In this document: positions 1-8,403 of the stretch, piece after piece
Position numbering within the stretch: the stretch's first letter is position 1
Layout of the letters: every line of letters starts with the position of its first letter
Assembly: GCA_023429275.1 (NCBI GenBank)
Contig: JAEYWB010000893.1
Location: 1-19,388 of the forward strand
Direction: 5' to 3'
DNA: 19,388 nt
Source of the DNA: Planctomycetota bacterium
GTDB lineage: Bacteria > Planctomycetota > Planctomycetia > Planctomycetales > Planctomycetaceae
Notes under the pieces: model-generated
Told to the model about the DNA's origin: nothing
Seen by the model: only the letters and a program-made list of their open reading frames with translations
Database searches by the model: none
Translations under genes and position numbers: made by a program

Positions 1-2770
1 CCTCGTCCAGAGCTTTCGAAGGCTGGCCGGCGGCGGCGATCTCCACCGCGCCGCCATCCCCCACTGTCGTCATCAGTTCCTGCGACAGTTCCGGCGGCAA
101 CGTCTCGTCTTCCACGGTTTCGTCAACGCCGACGTTCTCCTGCGTCCAGGGGGGACGCGGAGAATCGTTGGAGGCGGCGCCCCCTTCCTCTCGGCCCGCG
201 TCGACCGGCGTCGAATCCGCAGTCTCTCCCGGGAGCGGACGTCGTTCGAGGTGCAGCACTTCTTCCGCAATGCGGAACTCCTCCTCGGTTTCCAGCGGAC
301 GCGAGAGATCGACTCCGACGACCGCCTCATAGGCCGCCGCCTCGAAGTGCGACGGCATCAGCTTGGCGGCCTCAAGGAGATTGTCGAATCCCTTCAGGAT
401 CCGGACGATTTCTCCCGAGATGAACATCCCGATGAGGGTGAAGGCCCCGCTGTAGATCGACTGGGCCAGCTTCAGCAGGCTGTCGATCGCCCCGGCGAGA
501 CCATCCAGGACCAGCGAGACGACCTGCGTCAGGACCTTCGCCGCCGCGTTGACCGCCTCCACGGCGAGATTGATCGCCGCGTCGATCTGCTTCCGGAACC
601 GTTCCGCCAGTTCGGGGAAGGCGGCGAGTGCGACGGATACGAGAGCCTTGAGCACTTCGCAGTAAGCCTTGATAAGACCGACGACGACCAGCCTCGCCAC
701 CTCGAGGATTCCCGCGACGACGTTCTTCGCGAGCTCGAACACCCCCTTCACGAGGGCTCGAAGCCCGTCGTAGATCGTGTTGATTACGGACTTCAGGCCA
801 TCGATCAGGGCCCGCGCGGCCTGTTTCGCCCACCCGAAGAATCCGCCCGACTTCTCCTCTGCCTTTCGTTTTTCCTCCGCAGCCTTTGCCTCCGCGGCCG
901 CGGTCTCCTGGGCGACCTTGGTCTCCGCCCTCGTGAGTTCCTCGCTGGCCTTCGCCTCGGCCGAGACCTGCTCGGTTGAGATCTCCTCGTGGCAGGCCTC
1001 TGATTCGGTCTCGGCCCCCTCGTGGTACTTCGTCTCGACGCTCGCGATCTCGTCGCGCCACTCCGACCGATGGGCCGCCACGTCCGCCTGAGCCTCTTCA
1101 CGGATGGCGAGCTGCTCCTGCCGCGTGTTCTCGTTCGCCTCGGCAATCTCGTCATCGGCCGCCGCTCTCCGGTCTTCCAGACCCGCCTCGAACTGCGAGT
1201 CTCCCTGGGCCACCTCCGCCTGCAGCGGCGCCATCCGGGCCTGAACCGAAGGGGTCAGCGAGGCGTCGAGTTGTCCCCCGAAGTCTGGCGCGACGTGAGG
1301 CGGCTCGATCGTCGGAGCCGCGGCTTGCTCGGGAACAGAAAGCTCCGTCGAGGCCTGAAGCTGGGCATCGGATTCCTCGGGGGCGATCGCCCCCTCGCCA
1401 AAGTCCCGAGCTGTGTGCTGCCGCGCGGCGACGACGCCATCCATTACGCTGCTTGCCGCCGCCGCGCCGGCCTGCGAAAGCCGCCCGGGATCCGCTTCAC
1501 CGGTGAGATCGAGCGGCGGCGAGGGACCGGCATCCGCCGGCACGGCGTTCGTCGAGAACCGGACCTCCGTCAGCGCGGACTGCGCACTCTCGCTGACTGA
1601 GGCATCGCCCGCTTCGGCATTGTCGTTCCCCTCGATCCGGGTGGAGGGTTGTCGCAGGGGCGGCGGCTCGGAAACCCGCGTCTCGTAGTCCTGCCCGTTG
1701 GCCGGGGAGACCGGCGCAGTCGCCAGGAGACTGGTCGGCGCGGCGGTCTCCGGCGCGGCTTCGGCCTCGACCTCCGGCTCGCCAGGCTGGCTGGGCATTC
1801 CCGTCGGGGCGGCGACCACGGGCAGCTGCGCCTGGACGGTGTCTCGCTGGACCTGGAGCGCGGACGAGAACGCATCGCGGCCGGCGGAATAGGCTGCAGA
1901 CAACTGCGTCGGACTGACCTGCGTCAACTGAGCCACGATCTGACCGGCATTCTCGACGGGCGGCATCGAGATGCTGGATGACGATTCGGACTTTGCTCCG
2001 CTTGCATCCGAAGCGACGGTCTGCGGCGCACTCGGGGAGGCGACGTCCCCAGCGGCGGCCTCCGGCGCCGGGGTCGCGGCCGCACGTCTGTTGACGCTCC
2101 TTCGCTCCGGAGCGACCCCCTCAAGTGAGGTTTCCGCCTCTTGTCCCGAAGCTGCCGGAGGCTGGACCGAGTGTGCCGCAAGGGACGATGTTCCTCCGGA
2201 TCGCCCCACGTCAGTCTCTGCGGCCTCCTCCTGGTTCTGCTCAGTACGGGACTGCGTCTCAACCTGCTCCTCGGCTTCAGCCTGCGTCGCGACCTCGGCC
2301 TTGTCCGCCCTGGAAGAAGGAGAGGACAAGGGGGGAGGGGATGACACGGCGTGGGGGACTGGTGACCTTTCGGCGGCTGAGGAAAGGTCGCGAAGGGGAT
2401 CGCGGGTGACCGCCAGGGCCGAACGATCGCTGGCCGCGGGGAGGCTCACCAGGTCGTTCGCCGATTCCAGGGGGGCGATGGCGTTCGGCAGAGAAATCGC
2501 CGTGTGAACCGGAGCCAGGCTCGCCAGCGGAGGGAGGGGCCTGTCTTGAGCGGCCGGCTCGCCGGCACCGGGGAGAGCCTGGGGAAGCCCCGGGGTGTCC
2601 TGTTCGGCGGGTGCGGCGAGACCCTCCAGGCCCGGTTCCGTCCCGAGCGACGTCGGGCGGCGGCGCTTGCGCTGCGGCTCGTCCTCATTCTCCGTACGCG
2701 GCTTCGCGATCGGCGCTCCTCCCTTGAGGGCCCGCGTGGCGGCGTTCGACGGGAGAGGAGACTTCAGCAA
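1..2770 (-). CDS. Very large eCIS tape-measure-like or cargo protein, 3' end outside window
   Basis: A single minus-strand frame stays open from 2770 to the left edge (923 codons, no stop), so the C-terminus is missing. I see no in-frame ATG or GTG between the upstream in-frame stop (about 3034) and 2770. The best start is TTG at 2770, with a GGCGAGG purine stretch 4 nt upstream, overlapping the end of the 98-residue gene by 7 nt. It begins MLKSPLPSNAATRALKGGAP. Residues 1-500 are Pro/Ala/Glu-rich and look disordered, with a helical patch near 290-320 (AAYSAGRDAFSSALQVQRDT). Residues about 515-643 are charged heptad-like coiled coil. Residues about 643-800 are long amphipathic and hydrophobic helices beginning GGFFGWAKQAARALIDGLKS. 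An acidic tail follows. This layout matches large eCIS proteins downstream of the Pvc15-type ATPase, which act as tape measures or carry cargo domains. I see no DUF4157 HExxH motif in the visible part. The reading frame is certain; the role is inferred. Confidence 0.8.
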   Translation of the reverse strand, partial: MLKSPLPSNAATRALKGGAPIAKPRTENEDEPQRKRRRPTSLGTEPGLEGLAAPAEQDTPGLPQALPGAGEPAAQDRPLPPLASLAPVHTAISLPNAIAPLESANDLVSLPAASDRSALAVTRDPLRDLSSAAERSPVPHAVSSPPPLSSPSSRADKAEVATQAEAEEQVETQSRTEQNQEEAAETDVGRSGGTSSLAAHSVQPPAASGQEAETSLEGVAPERRSVNRRAAATPAPEAAAGDVASPSAPQTVASDASGAKSESSSSISMPPVENAGQIVAQLTQVSPTQLSAAYSAGRDAFSSALQVQRDTVQAQLPVVAAPTGMPSQPGEPEVEAEAAPETAAPTSLLATAPVSPANGQDYETRVSEPPPLRQPSTRIEGNDNAEAGDASVSESAQSALTEVRFSTNAVPADAGPSPPLDLTGEADPGRLSQAGAAAASSVMDGVVAARQHTARDFGEGAIAPEESDAQLQASTELSVPEQAAAPTIEPPHVAPDFGGQLDASLTPSVQARMAPLQAEVAQGDSQFEAGLEDRRAAADDEIAEANENTRQEQLAIREEAQADVAAHRSEWRDEIASVETKYHEGAETESEACHEEISTEQVSAEAKASEELTRAETKVAQETAAAEAKAAEEKRKAEEKSGGFFGWAKQAARALIDGLKSVINTIYDGLRALVKGVFELAKNVVAGILEVARLVVVGLIKAYCEVLKALVSVALAAFPELAERFRKQIDAAINLAVEAVNAAAKVLTQVVSLVLDGLAGAIDSLLKLAQSIYSGAFTLIGMFISGEIVRILKGFDNLLEAAKLMPSHFEAAAYEAVVGVDLSRPLETEEEFRIAEEVLHLERRPLPGETADSTPVDAGREEGGAASNDSPRPPWTQENVGVDETVEDETLPPELSQELMTTVGDGGAVEIAAAGQPSKALDE

Positions 2771-3060
2771 GGAGCCTCGCCTGATGACGGATGGAAGACA
2801 TGGCCGGCCAGTGTCCGGCCGACGGAAGCCCCGAGCGCCTCCGCACAGCCGAAGGGCGACGACGAATGCCCCGGCCCCGAGCGATCGAGCGTCAGGGCGA
2901 CCCGGTCCACCCCGCGAGGCTCTCCCCAGTCGGGGTTCTGAGCGAGCAGCTCGTCCAGCGTCCGGATGAGCGATCTCTCGAACTGCACCGCCTCGTGGGG
3001 CGCCAGCGTCACCCCCTGCAGGACGAGCTCGTCAATCCGAAGCGAGAACTGTGCGGGCAT
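2764..3060 (-). CDS. Small eCIS-associated protein, 98 aa, function unknown
   Basis: It starts at ATG 3060, 34 nt after the stop of the AAA+ ATPase, and its end overlaps the TTG start of the giant downstream ORF, so the three genes look translationally linked. The product begins MPAQFSLRIDELVLQGVTLA. It is a small mixed alpha/beta protein with an N-terminal beta-type stretch (RIDELVLQGV), then a helix (EAVQFERSLIRTLDELLA). I know of similar small proteins at this position in other eCIS loci, between the ATPase and the large tape-measure or cargo protein. I know no demonstrated function. There is no signal peptide or membrane segment. The short length and tight packing suggest an assembly or loading factor for the downstream protein, which is inference only. 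Confidence 0.7.
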   Translation of the reverse strand: MPAQFSLRIDELVLQGVTLAPHEAVQFERSLIRTLDELLAQNPDWGEPRGVDRVALTLDRSGPGHSSSPFGCAEALGASVGRTLAGHVFHPSSGEAPC

Positions 3061-3094
3061 GACCGGGAGGAGAGGCAGGGGGACGGGTGTCGGA

Positions 3095-5125
3095 TCAAGT
3101 TCCGTTCAAGACGCCCGGGCGGCGCCAGGTAAACTCGGCGGTATTCAACGGACGCTGGAGCTTTCGATACTCCGCCTTGGCGGCGGCGAGGATGGCCGGC
3201 ATCGTGACCGGAGCCCCGATCGCAGCGGCGGCGAAGGCGGCGTTCAGCGCGATGTTGGCAATGCTCCCCCCCGCGAGATGCAGCTTCGAGAGGTGGTCGA
3301 GGTCCAGGCCGTCCAGCGGTGTGGCGCCGGGAAAGACCCGTTCCCACAGCCGCCGCCGCAGGGAAGCCGTGGGGAAGGGAAAATCGATCACGAAACGCAG
3401 CCGTCGCAGGAAAGCGGAGTCGAGCGACGATTTGAGGTTCGTCGCAAGGATCGCCAGGCCCCGGTATCCCTCCATCCGCTGAAGCAGGTAGTTGACCTCG
3501 ATGTTGGCGTAGCGGTCATGGCTGTCGCGAACCTCGCTCCGCTTGCCGAACAGGGCGTCCGCTTCATCGAAGAACAGGATCGCCCCCGAGGCGTCGGCGG
3601 CGTCGAACACCCGCTTGAGGTTCTTCTCCGTCTCGCCGATGTACTTGTTGACCACCTGAGAGAGATCGATGCGGTACAGGTCGAGGCGGAGGTCCCGGGC
3701 GATCACCTCCGCGGCCATCGTCTTTCCGGTCCCGCTTTCGCCGGAGAAGAGGGCGGTCACTCCCAGTCCCCGGTTGGACCGGGCCTCGAACCCCCAGTCC
3801 TCCAGGACGGTCAGTCGATGTCGGACCTGACCGACGATTGCTCCCAGGAGCGTCTGTTCCTCCTCGGGAAGGACGAGGTCCTCCCAGCCCGCCTTGAGAT
3901 CGATGCGCCGGGCGAGAGCGTCCATTCCCGCGCGGCACGCTTCGCGGCATCGGTCCCAGATGCTCTCTGCCGCTTCCCGCGCCTCGAGCGGTTCCCGATC
4001 GCTCCCCGCCGGCCGTCGCGACGGAGCAGCGGCGATCTCCGTGATCCGGACGAGGGGAAACTGAAACTGACCCGCCAACCGCCTGGCGGTCCCGGGGTCG
4101 GGGAGCGTCATCGAGGCGAGCCAGGCAGCGTGCTGTTCCCCACGGGTTGGAAGGCTGACGTCGACCACCTCGATGCGGCGTCCCGGAATCTCGACCGGCT
4201 CCGGGAGGTCGACCCAGGCCACACACCAACACAGCGACAAAAACCGCATCAGGGGCGAGAACCGCTGCAGCGTGGCCGCGTCGGTCTCCGCCGCATCGAC
4301 ATACAGGAGAATCGGCGAGAGCGCGGCCTCGCGATTCCAGAGCCGCGCCTGCAACTCAACCTGGGCCGGGTCCGAAGGAAGCAGAAGTGCCGGAAGGCGG
4401 CGGATCTCGCATGCCCGGCTTCTCGAGAGCCGGATTGCGATCGTCTGCTTCGCGAGGCGGTCCGCTCCGGTCAGCACAAACAACGGCGGCGTCCCCTCTC
4501 TCTCTCTCGGCCCGGACTCCTCGGCCTGCCAGGCCGCATCGATCTCCGCGAGGAGTTGTGCCTGGGAGGTGGCGAGGGGACTCGCCCGGTCAACATCGAA
4601 CGGGCAGGTGTGCGAAGCGAGCCGTTCGTCGCGGACTTCAAGACCGCGAAGGAAGTGCAGGATCCGCGGGTCGATCCGGAGGGGGCTCGCCGTCAGGGGC
4701 TGCGATCCCCGCTGAAGGATCTCGAGGAGCTGCCACCGCCGCAGTGGGCGATCCGGAGAGAGGATGTCCCACCGCGGCTCGTCGAACAGCTCAAGGCAGA
4801 GACCGAGTGTCGGTGCGTTCTCGTCCCCCCCGAGCGCCTCGCCGCACAGGCTCGGGACGGCCCGGTCCAGCTCAGCCGCCGCGGCCAGCAACAGGACGGA
4901 TCTCTCGAACTTCGACAGGCCGAACAGCTCCGTCAGCCGCTCGAGGGGGGGCGGGGGATCGCGGCGTGCCCGCTCGGCGATCTCCGTTCGCAACGACTCG
5001 AGCTGCGGCGCGGCTCCCTCTTCGGGGCCGACTCCCCGCTGGGCGCGGGCGAACGCCACGAGCTGCAGCCGCAGCTCCCGCAGCGCGGCGTTGAGAAAGG
5101 CGGTGTTGTTCTGCTCCGGGTCCAA
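3095..5125 (-). CDS. AAA+ ATPase, Pvc15-like eCIS assembly/loading ATPase
   Basis: The 676-residue product has a canonical C-terminal AAA+ module: Walker A GESGTGKT near residue 460, Walker B AILFFDEADALFGKR near 515-525, a sensor-type asparagine in ILATNLKSSLDSAFLRRL, and arginine-finger positions in the RRLRF stretch. An N-terminal helical region precedes a second, degenerate P-loop-like segment (LTGADRLAKQTIA, near residues 216-228) that lacks GKT. The family (Pvc15 in Photorhabdus) is conserved in nearly all eCIS and is needed for particle assembly or cargo loading. It acts in the cytoplasm and is not part of the finished particle. The start at 5125 is TTG: upstream in frame there is only a stop at about 5161 and no ATG or GTG, and AGGCGGGA lies 6 nt before the TTG. 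It follows the DUF4255 gene by 25 nt in the same operon. Confidence 0.95.
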   Translation of the reverse strand: MDPEQNNTAFLNAALRELRLQLVAFARAQRGVGPEEGAAPQLESLRTEIAERARRDPPPPLERLTELFGLSKFERSVLLLAAAAELDRAVPSLCGEALGGDENAPTLGLCLELFDEPRWDILSPDRPLRRWQLLEILQRGSQPLTASPLRIDPRILHFLRGLEVRDERLASHTCPFDVDRASPLATSQAQLLAEIDAAWQAEESGPREREGTPPLFVLTGADRLAKQTIAIRLSRSRACEIRRLPALLLPSDPAQVELQARLWNREAALSPILLYVDAAETDAATLQRFSPLMRFLSLCWCVAWVDLPEPVEIPGRRIEVVDVSLPTRGEQHAAWLASMTLPDPGTARRLAGQFQFPLVRITEIAAAPSRRPAGSDREPLEAREAAESIWDRCREACRAGMDALARRIDLKAGWEDLVLPEEEQTLLGAIVGQVRHRLTVLEDWGFEARSNRGLGVTALFSGESGTGKTMAAEVIARDLRLDLYRIDLSQVVNKYIGETEKNLKRVFDAADASGAILFFDEADALFGKRSEVRDSHDRYANIEVNYLLQRMEGYRGLAILATNLKSSLDSAFLRRLRFVIDFPFPTASLRRRLWERVFPGATPLDGLDLDHLSKLHLAGGSIANIALNAAFAAAAIGAPVTMPAILAAAKAEYRKLQRPLNTAEFTWRRPGVLNGT

Positions 5126-5150
5126 AAGGGGTCCCGCCTGGGGTTGGGGG

Positions 5151-6491
5151 CTAGGTCTTCACGAGCACCTGGGAATCGTCCAGATCGAGGACGCTTCCGC
5201 GAAGCCGCATCACGTGGCTGTCGATGCCATCCACCCGGAGGCGAACGCGATAGATCCCCGGAGGAACTCCCGTGGCGTCGAACGTGGGGGTTGTCGGGGA
5301 ATGGCTGGCGGCCTCCCGCCGCAGGGGCAGCTGCCGGGCGATAGGCCGGCGATTGAGCGTTGCCAGCCGCGCCGCGTCGATGACTTCGTCGAGGATCAGG
5401 AAGACGCCATCGTTGGTCGCCAGAGGCGGGTCGCAAGCCACTGTGAGGAGGCTGCGGGTCCCGTCGATCGAGGGGATCGACAGCACCTGCCCGGCCGAGT
5501 TGAGCTTGAGCCGCGGCGCCAGAGCGAGCGGGAGAGCGGGACTGGTCTTGGGGTGCTCGGGATCGGTGGCATACCCGACCGCCACGGTCAGGAGCCCCGA
5601 GACCCACTTCGCTCCCGGATGGGTCGGCGAGACCACAAACCGGACGCGGTCGCGCGTGCTCGGCTCGAGCGGCTTGATCCGCGCGACGATTCCGTCTCCC
5701 TCGGTCGACCGCGGATCGCGGATCAACAGCTCACACTCGGTGACCGGGATATCGGTGCCGTGCAGCGTGAGGATCGGCGGGGGATCGCCGTTCTTGGGGA
5801 AAGCCGCCGAAGGGAACGCGGGACTGCGTGCCGCGAGGACATCGCGGTAGTCGAGGCGGTCGAGGATCGGCCCGAGCGTGGCGGTCGATTCCCAGCCTCG
5901 ATCGTCCCGTCCGCGGCGCGTGACCGGGAGCGCCGTGCGGGGCTGACGGACGCTGTCGATCAGGACCACCGAGACTTCGAACGCGACCGACACCCGGTAT
6001 TGCGTCTGAAACGTCCCCCACAGCCTCGACTTGTCTTCGACACTGAGCGTGTGCGGCGTGATCCGGACCCGATCGATCTGCTGATGCAGGTCGGGAACCG
6101 CACCGAGGAAATCGTCGCGGATCTCGGCGGTCGCCTCCTCGATGTCCTTGGGGATGAGGATCGCCGAGTCGTGGAACATCGCCATCGCCCGCCCGAGAAG
6201 GCGGTGGTCGAGCAGCGAGGCGGTCTCGTCGCCGTAGGCGGTCAGCAGGTAATAGAGGTTGAGCGCGAGCGGCGGGAACCCGGTCTCGCCCGGCTTCACC
6301 TGACCCGGGATCTCGCGGTTCCGCCAGGCCGCGTTGGGGACCAGGTCGTACAGGAACAGGTTGACCCGCTCCGAATGGGAGTCGGTCGCCGCCTGGTCGG
6401 GCGGAAGGGTCGTCACGAAGCCGATTCCGGCGTCGAGCAGCTTGCGGCGGAGCGTGGCGGTGACGCCGGCGATGGCGAGCGCGTTGCTCAT
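5151..6491 (-). CDS. DUF4255/Pvc16 N-domain protein, probable tail-terminating cap
   Basis: The 446-residue product begins MSNALAIAGVTATLRRKLLD. It carries the hallmarks of the DUF4255 (Pvc16 N-terminal) family in the first 190 residues: VNLFLYDLVPNAAWRN, the LALNLYYLLTAYG motif, LLGRAMAMFHDSAIL, and the closing strand WGTFQTQYRVSVAFEVSVVL. In PVC-type particles Pvc16 caps the distal end of the inner tube and sheath. Residues about 225-446 look like two beta-sandwich (Ig-like) modules, with LTLHGTDIPVTECELLI and GVPPGIYRVRLRVDGIDSHV resembling IPT/TIG-type strands. Shorter Pvc16 proteins lack these, so this is an extended form. The ATG at 6491 overlaps the TGA of the upstream gene (ATGA), indicating translational coupling. 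Confidence 0.92.
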   Translation of the reverse strand: MSNALAIAGVTATLRRKLLDAGIGFVTTLPPDQAATDSHSERVNLFLYDLVPNAAWRNREIPGQVKPGETGFPPLALNLYYLLTAYGDETASLLDHRLLGRAMAMFHDSAILIPKDIEEATAEIRDDFLGAVPDLHQQIDRVRITPHTLSVEDKSRLWGTFQTQYRVSVAFEVSVVLIDSVRQPRTALPVTRRGRDDRGWESTATLGPILDRLDYRDVLAARSPAFPSAAFPKNGDPPPILTLHGTDIPVTECELLIRDPRSTEGDGIVARIKPLEPSTRDRVRFVVSPTHPGAKWVSGLLTVAVGYATDPEHPKTSPALPLALAPRLKLNSAGQVLSIPSIDGTRSLLTVACDPPLATNDGVFLILDEVIDAARLATLNRRPIARQLPLRREAASHSPTTPTFDATGVPPGIYRVRLRVDGIDSHVMRLRGSVLDLDDSQVLVKT

Positions 6492-7564
6492 GAGCGGCCT
6501 CCCCGCTGACGGAGGTAGTCGTCGAGACTCACCACCCTGGAGGGGCGGGCCGGAGCACGGATGGCCGCTGCGGGAGCCGCGGGCTGCGGAGCGCGGATCT
6601 CGATCCGGCCGATCGAGATCGTCACGGTCGAAGCGGCTGGCTCTGACTCCAGGGCTTCCAGGCGGGGAATCTCCGGCCAGGCCGGCGGAGAAGAGATGGC
6701 CGCGGATTCCGGCGACGTCCGGCCCGGGGTGGAGGCGGACGGCCGCGGCGGCGCGACCTCCGCTCCGTCCCGAACGAACCCCGAATCAGGAGGAACCGCC
6801 GGATCGGACTGAGGACTAAGCCTCGCGGCGTTCCCTCGGAGCCGGATGATCTCCCGGTCGAAGCGCCGCAACCGCTCGTCCAGGTCGCCGGGCTCGGCCG
6901 ATCGCGCGCGATCGTTCGCGAGGGGTTCGATCGCTGGCACGAGGCGGGGCGCAGGCGATCGGCTCTGCGTTTTGTCCCCCGATTCCTCAGTCGACCTGAA
7001 GGGAGATGTCTCAACAGCGGCGACGTCGATCGCGGGAACTGCCGGGGACGGCGTCCGAAGTGCCTCGCCCTGAGGGAGGTCCGGCCTGCTGTCAGGCGTG
7101 AAAGGGACGATTGAGGGAGTCGTTCGATCTCGCTGCAGGCGAGCCATCGCGATGTCGAGCTGATGGAATCGCTCATCGAGAACGGAAGTGTCGTCGTGCT
7201 GTCGACGAGGGGTGGAGGTGCGGCTCTCGAGGTCCGGAGCATCCCGCCGCGGCGGGACTGACGCAGGCGTTTCGAGGACCGAACCGAGCGCCGCTGGAGA
7301 AGGGACGTTCGGGATCGCGGGCGGGGTCCAGGCGAGGGAGGAAGGGAGGACCTGGTGTGGCCTCGCGCCCCACTCCTCGGGAGAACCGAGACGGGGCGGC
7401 GGGACCTCTGCGGATTCCTGTTCGGGTTCGGCGGCGCCATCCGACCAGGGATCGGGAGAGAGAGAGAACGGCTCGAACCGGGAGGGGAGCTGCGGACGGA
7501 CCGCGACGGCCGCGGGTTCCGCACCCGAGAGCCGGTCGAGCAGCGATTGCACGAACTCGCTCAT
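6488..7564 (-). CDS. Proline-rich, mostly disordered eCIS-associated protein with a repeated helical motif
   Basis: The 358-residue product begins MSEFVQSLLDRLSGAEPAAV and ends in a short conserved-looking segment RVVSLDDYLRQRGG. The middle is rich in Pro, Ser, Arg and Glu and should be disordered. Two similar amphipathic helices break it up: LDERFHQLDIAMARLQRD (near residues 128-146) and LDERLRRFDREIIRLRGN (near 228-245). A beta-type stretch (STVTISIGRIEIRAPQP) lies close to the C-terminus. Proteins of this layout, with a short N-terminal amphipathic helix, a disordered linker and a C-terminal helix, recur in eCIS loci next to the DUF4255 gene. Their function is not known to me. ATGA overlaps with both neighbours place it firmly in the operon. 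A flexible tether or scaffold role is inference. Confidence 0.75.
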   Translation of the reverse strand: MSEFVQSLLDRLSGAEPAAVAVRPQLPSRFEPFSLSPDPWSDGAAEPEQESAEVPPPRLGSPEEWGARPHQVLPSSLAWTPPAIPNVPSPAALGSVLETPASVPPRRDAPDLESRTSTPRRQHDDTSVLDERFHQLDIAMARLQRDRTTPSIVPFTPDSRPDLPQGEALRTPSPAVPAIDVAAVETSPFRSTEESGDKTQSRSPAPRLVPAIEPLANDRARSAEPGDLDERLRRFDREIIRLRGNAARLSPQSDPAVPPDSGFVRDGAEVAPPRPSASTPGRTSPESAAISSPPAWPEIPRLEALESEPAASTVTISIGRIEIRAPQPAAPAAAIRAPARPSRVVSLDDYLRQRGGRS

Positions 7565-8298
7565 AGGGTTCCCGCTCCCGTGCCGGCCCCCACGAGACCC
7601 AGGTAGACCCGCCGCCTCCAGGGGGACATCCCCAGGATCTCCCGTTCCGACCAGCCGTAGCGGGAGGCGATCGCGTGAACTTCCTGAAGCGTGCGACGGG
7701 CCCAGGCGTTGAGCTCCGCCCAGAAGATCGCCGCAATATCGAATGTTCCGCTCCAGGCCGCTCCGCAGGCGGGGCAGGTCAGCGCGATCTCGATCCGCGC
7801 CTCGGGATCGATCTCTTCCAGCTTGCGGGAGACGGCGGATCGCTCGATGTCGGTGAGGAGCTCGCCCGGCTCAAGGGGGTTGGTCCGGACGCATCGTTCG
7901 AGGAGGGTCCGGGTCGCCTCACCATCCTCTGGCCGAACCTGCATGAGGTCGGCGGTGTGGAGCGGGCGGACGGTCAGGAGCCGGCCATCCTCAAATTGGA
8001 CTTCCGCCGGAGCGGGCATGGGAGCCTGGGGCGAGAAGCAGTGCTGGAGATCCATCTCGAACTCGACCGACTCGGCGCACCGCGGGCACTCGGAGACGCT
8101 GCGGACGACCCTCCCGAACTGGCGCTGTCGCAGCCGGGCGATCTGCCGGTCGCGGTAGCCGATCGGCCAGACCAGCAGGTCGTCGAGCGCCTGGCCGGGG
8201 AAGAGCCCCGCCAGAAAGACCAAAGCCCGTTCGAGAGGGGACCGGCCGTAGGCATGTTCCCAGACCGACAGGAGTTCGAGAGGTGCCAAGGGAGCCAT
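7561..8298 (-). CDS. Phage baseplate-type protein with two CxxC pairs (putative zinc site)
   Basis: The 245-residue product begins MAPLAPLELLSVWEHAYGRS. It has a CPRC pair at residues 71/74 and a CPAC pair at 175/178, spaced to form one shared metal site across the fold. The C-terminal third (AELNAWARRTLQEVHAIASR, then YGWSEREILGMSPWRRRVYL) is a helical segment typical of eCIS proteins related to T4-like baseplate or hub chaperone proteins (gp26/gp51 type). The cysteine pairs are seen directly. The family link comes from the C-terminal pattern and gene position, and the exact role (structural or assembly chaperone) is uncertain. The TGA overlaps the ATG of the disordered-protein gene by ATGA. 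A 105-nt gap separates it from the tube gene upstream. Confidence 0.82.
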   Translation of the reverse strand: MAPLAPLELLSVWEHAYGRSPLERALVFLAGLFPGQALDDLLVWPIGYRDRQIARLRQRQFGRVVRSVSECPRCAESVEFEMDLQHCFSPQAPMPAPAEVQFEDGRLLTVRPLHTADLMQVRPEDGEATRTLLERCVRTNPLEPGELLTDIERSAVSRKLEEIDPEARIEIALTCPACGAAWSGTFDIAAIFWAELNAWARRTLQEVHAIASRYGWSEREILGMSPWRRRVYLGLVGAGTGAGTL

Positions 8299-8403
8299 GA
8301 TTCTGGTTGCTCTCTCCCGCTCCCCGCAGCCGGCCGACCTCGTCGGGCCTCCAGACAGCCTGGCGGTCTCCGACTCGGGGGGGCCGCCTCAGGGAATCGC
8401 TGG

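Noticed and set aside
2966..5344. Plus-strand 792-codon open frame
   Set aside because: It lies antisense to the AAA+ ATPase, whose motifs are unmistakable, and its translation is Arg/Gly/Glu-rich low complexity, typical of a high-GC shadow frame.
4764..6509. Plus-strand 581-codon open frame
   Set aside because: Antisense to the DUF4255 gene and the start of the ATPase; Arg/Asp-rich composition without any domain pattern.
6890..7560. Possible frameshifted or decayed gene because of low-complexity translation
   Set aside because: The frame is uninterrupted from 7564 to 6488, has coupled starts and stops on both sides, and contains two matching helical motifs, so it is an intact disordered protein.
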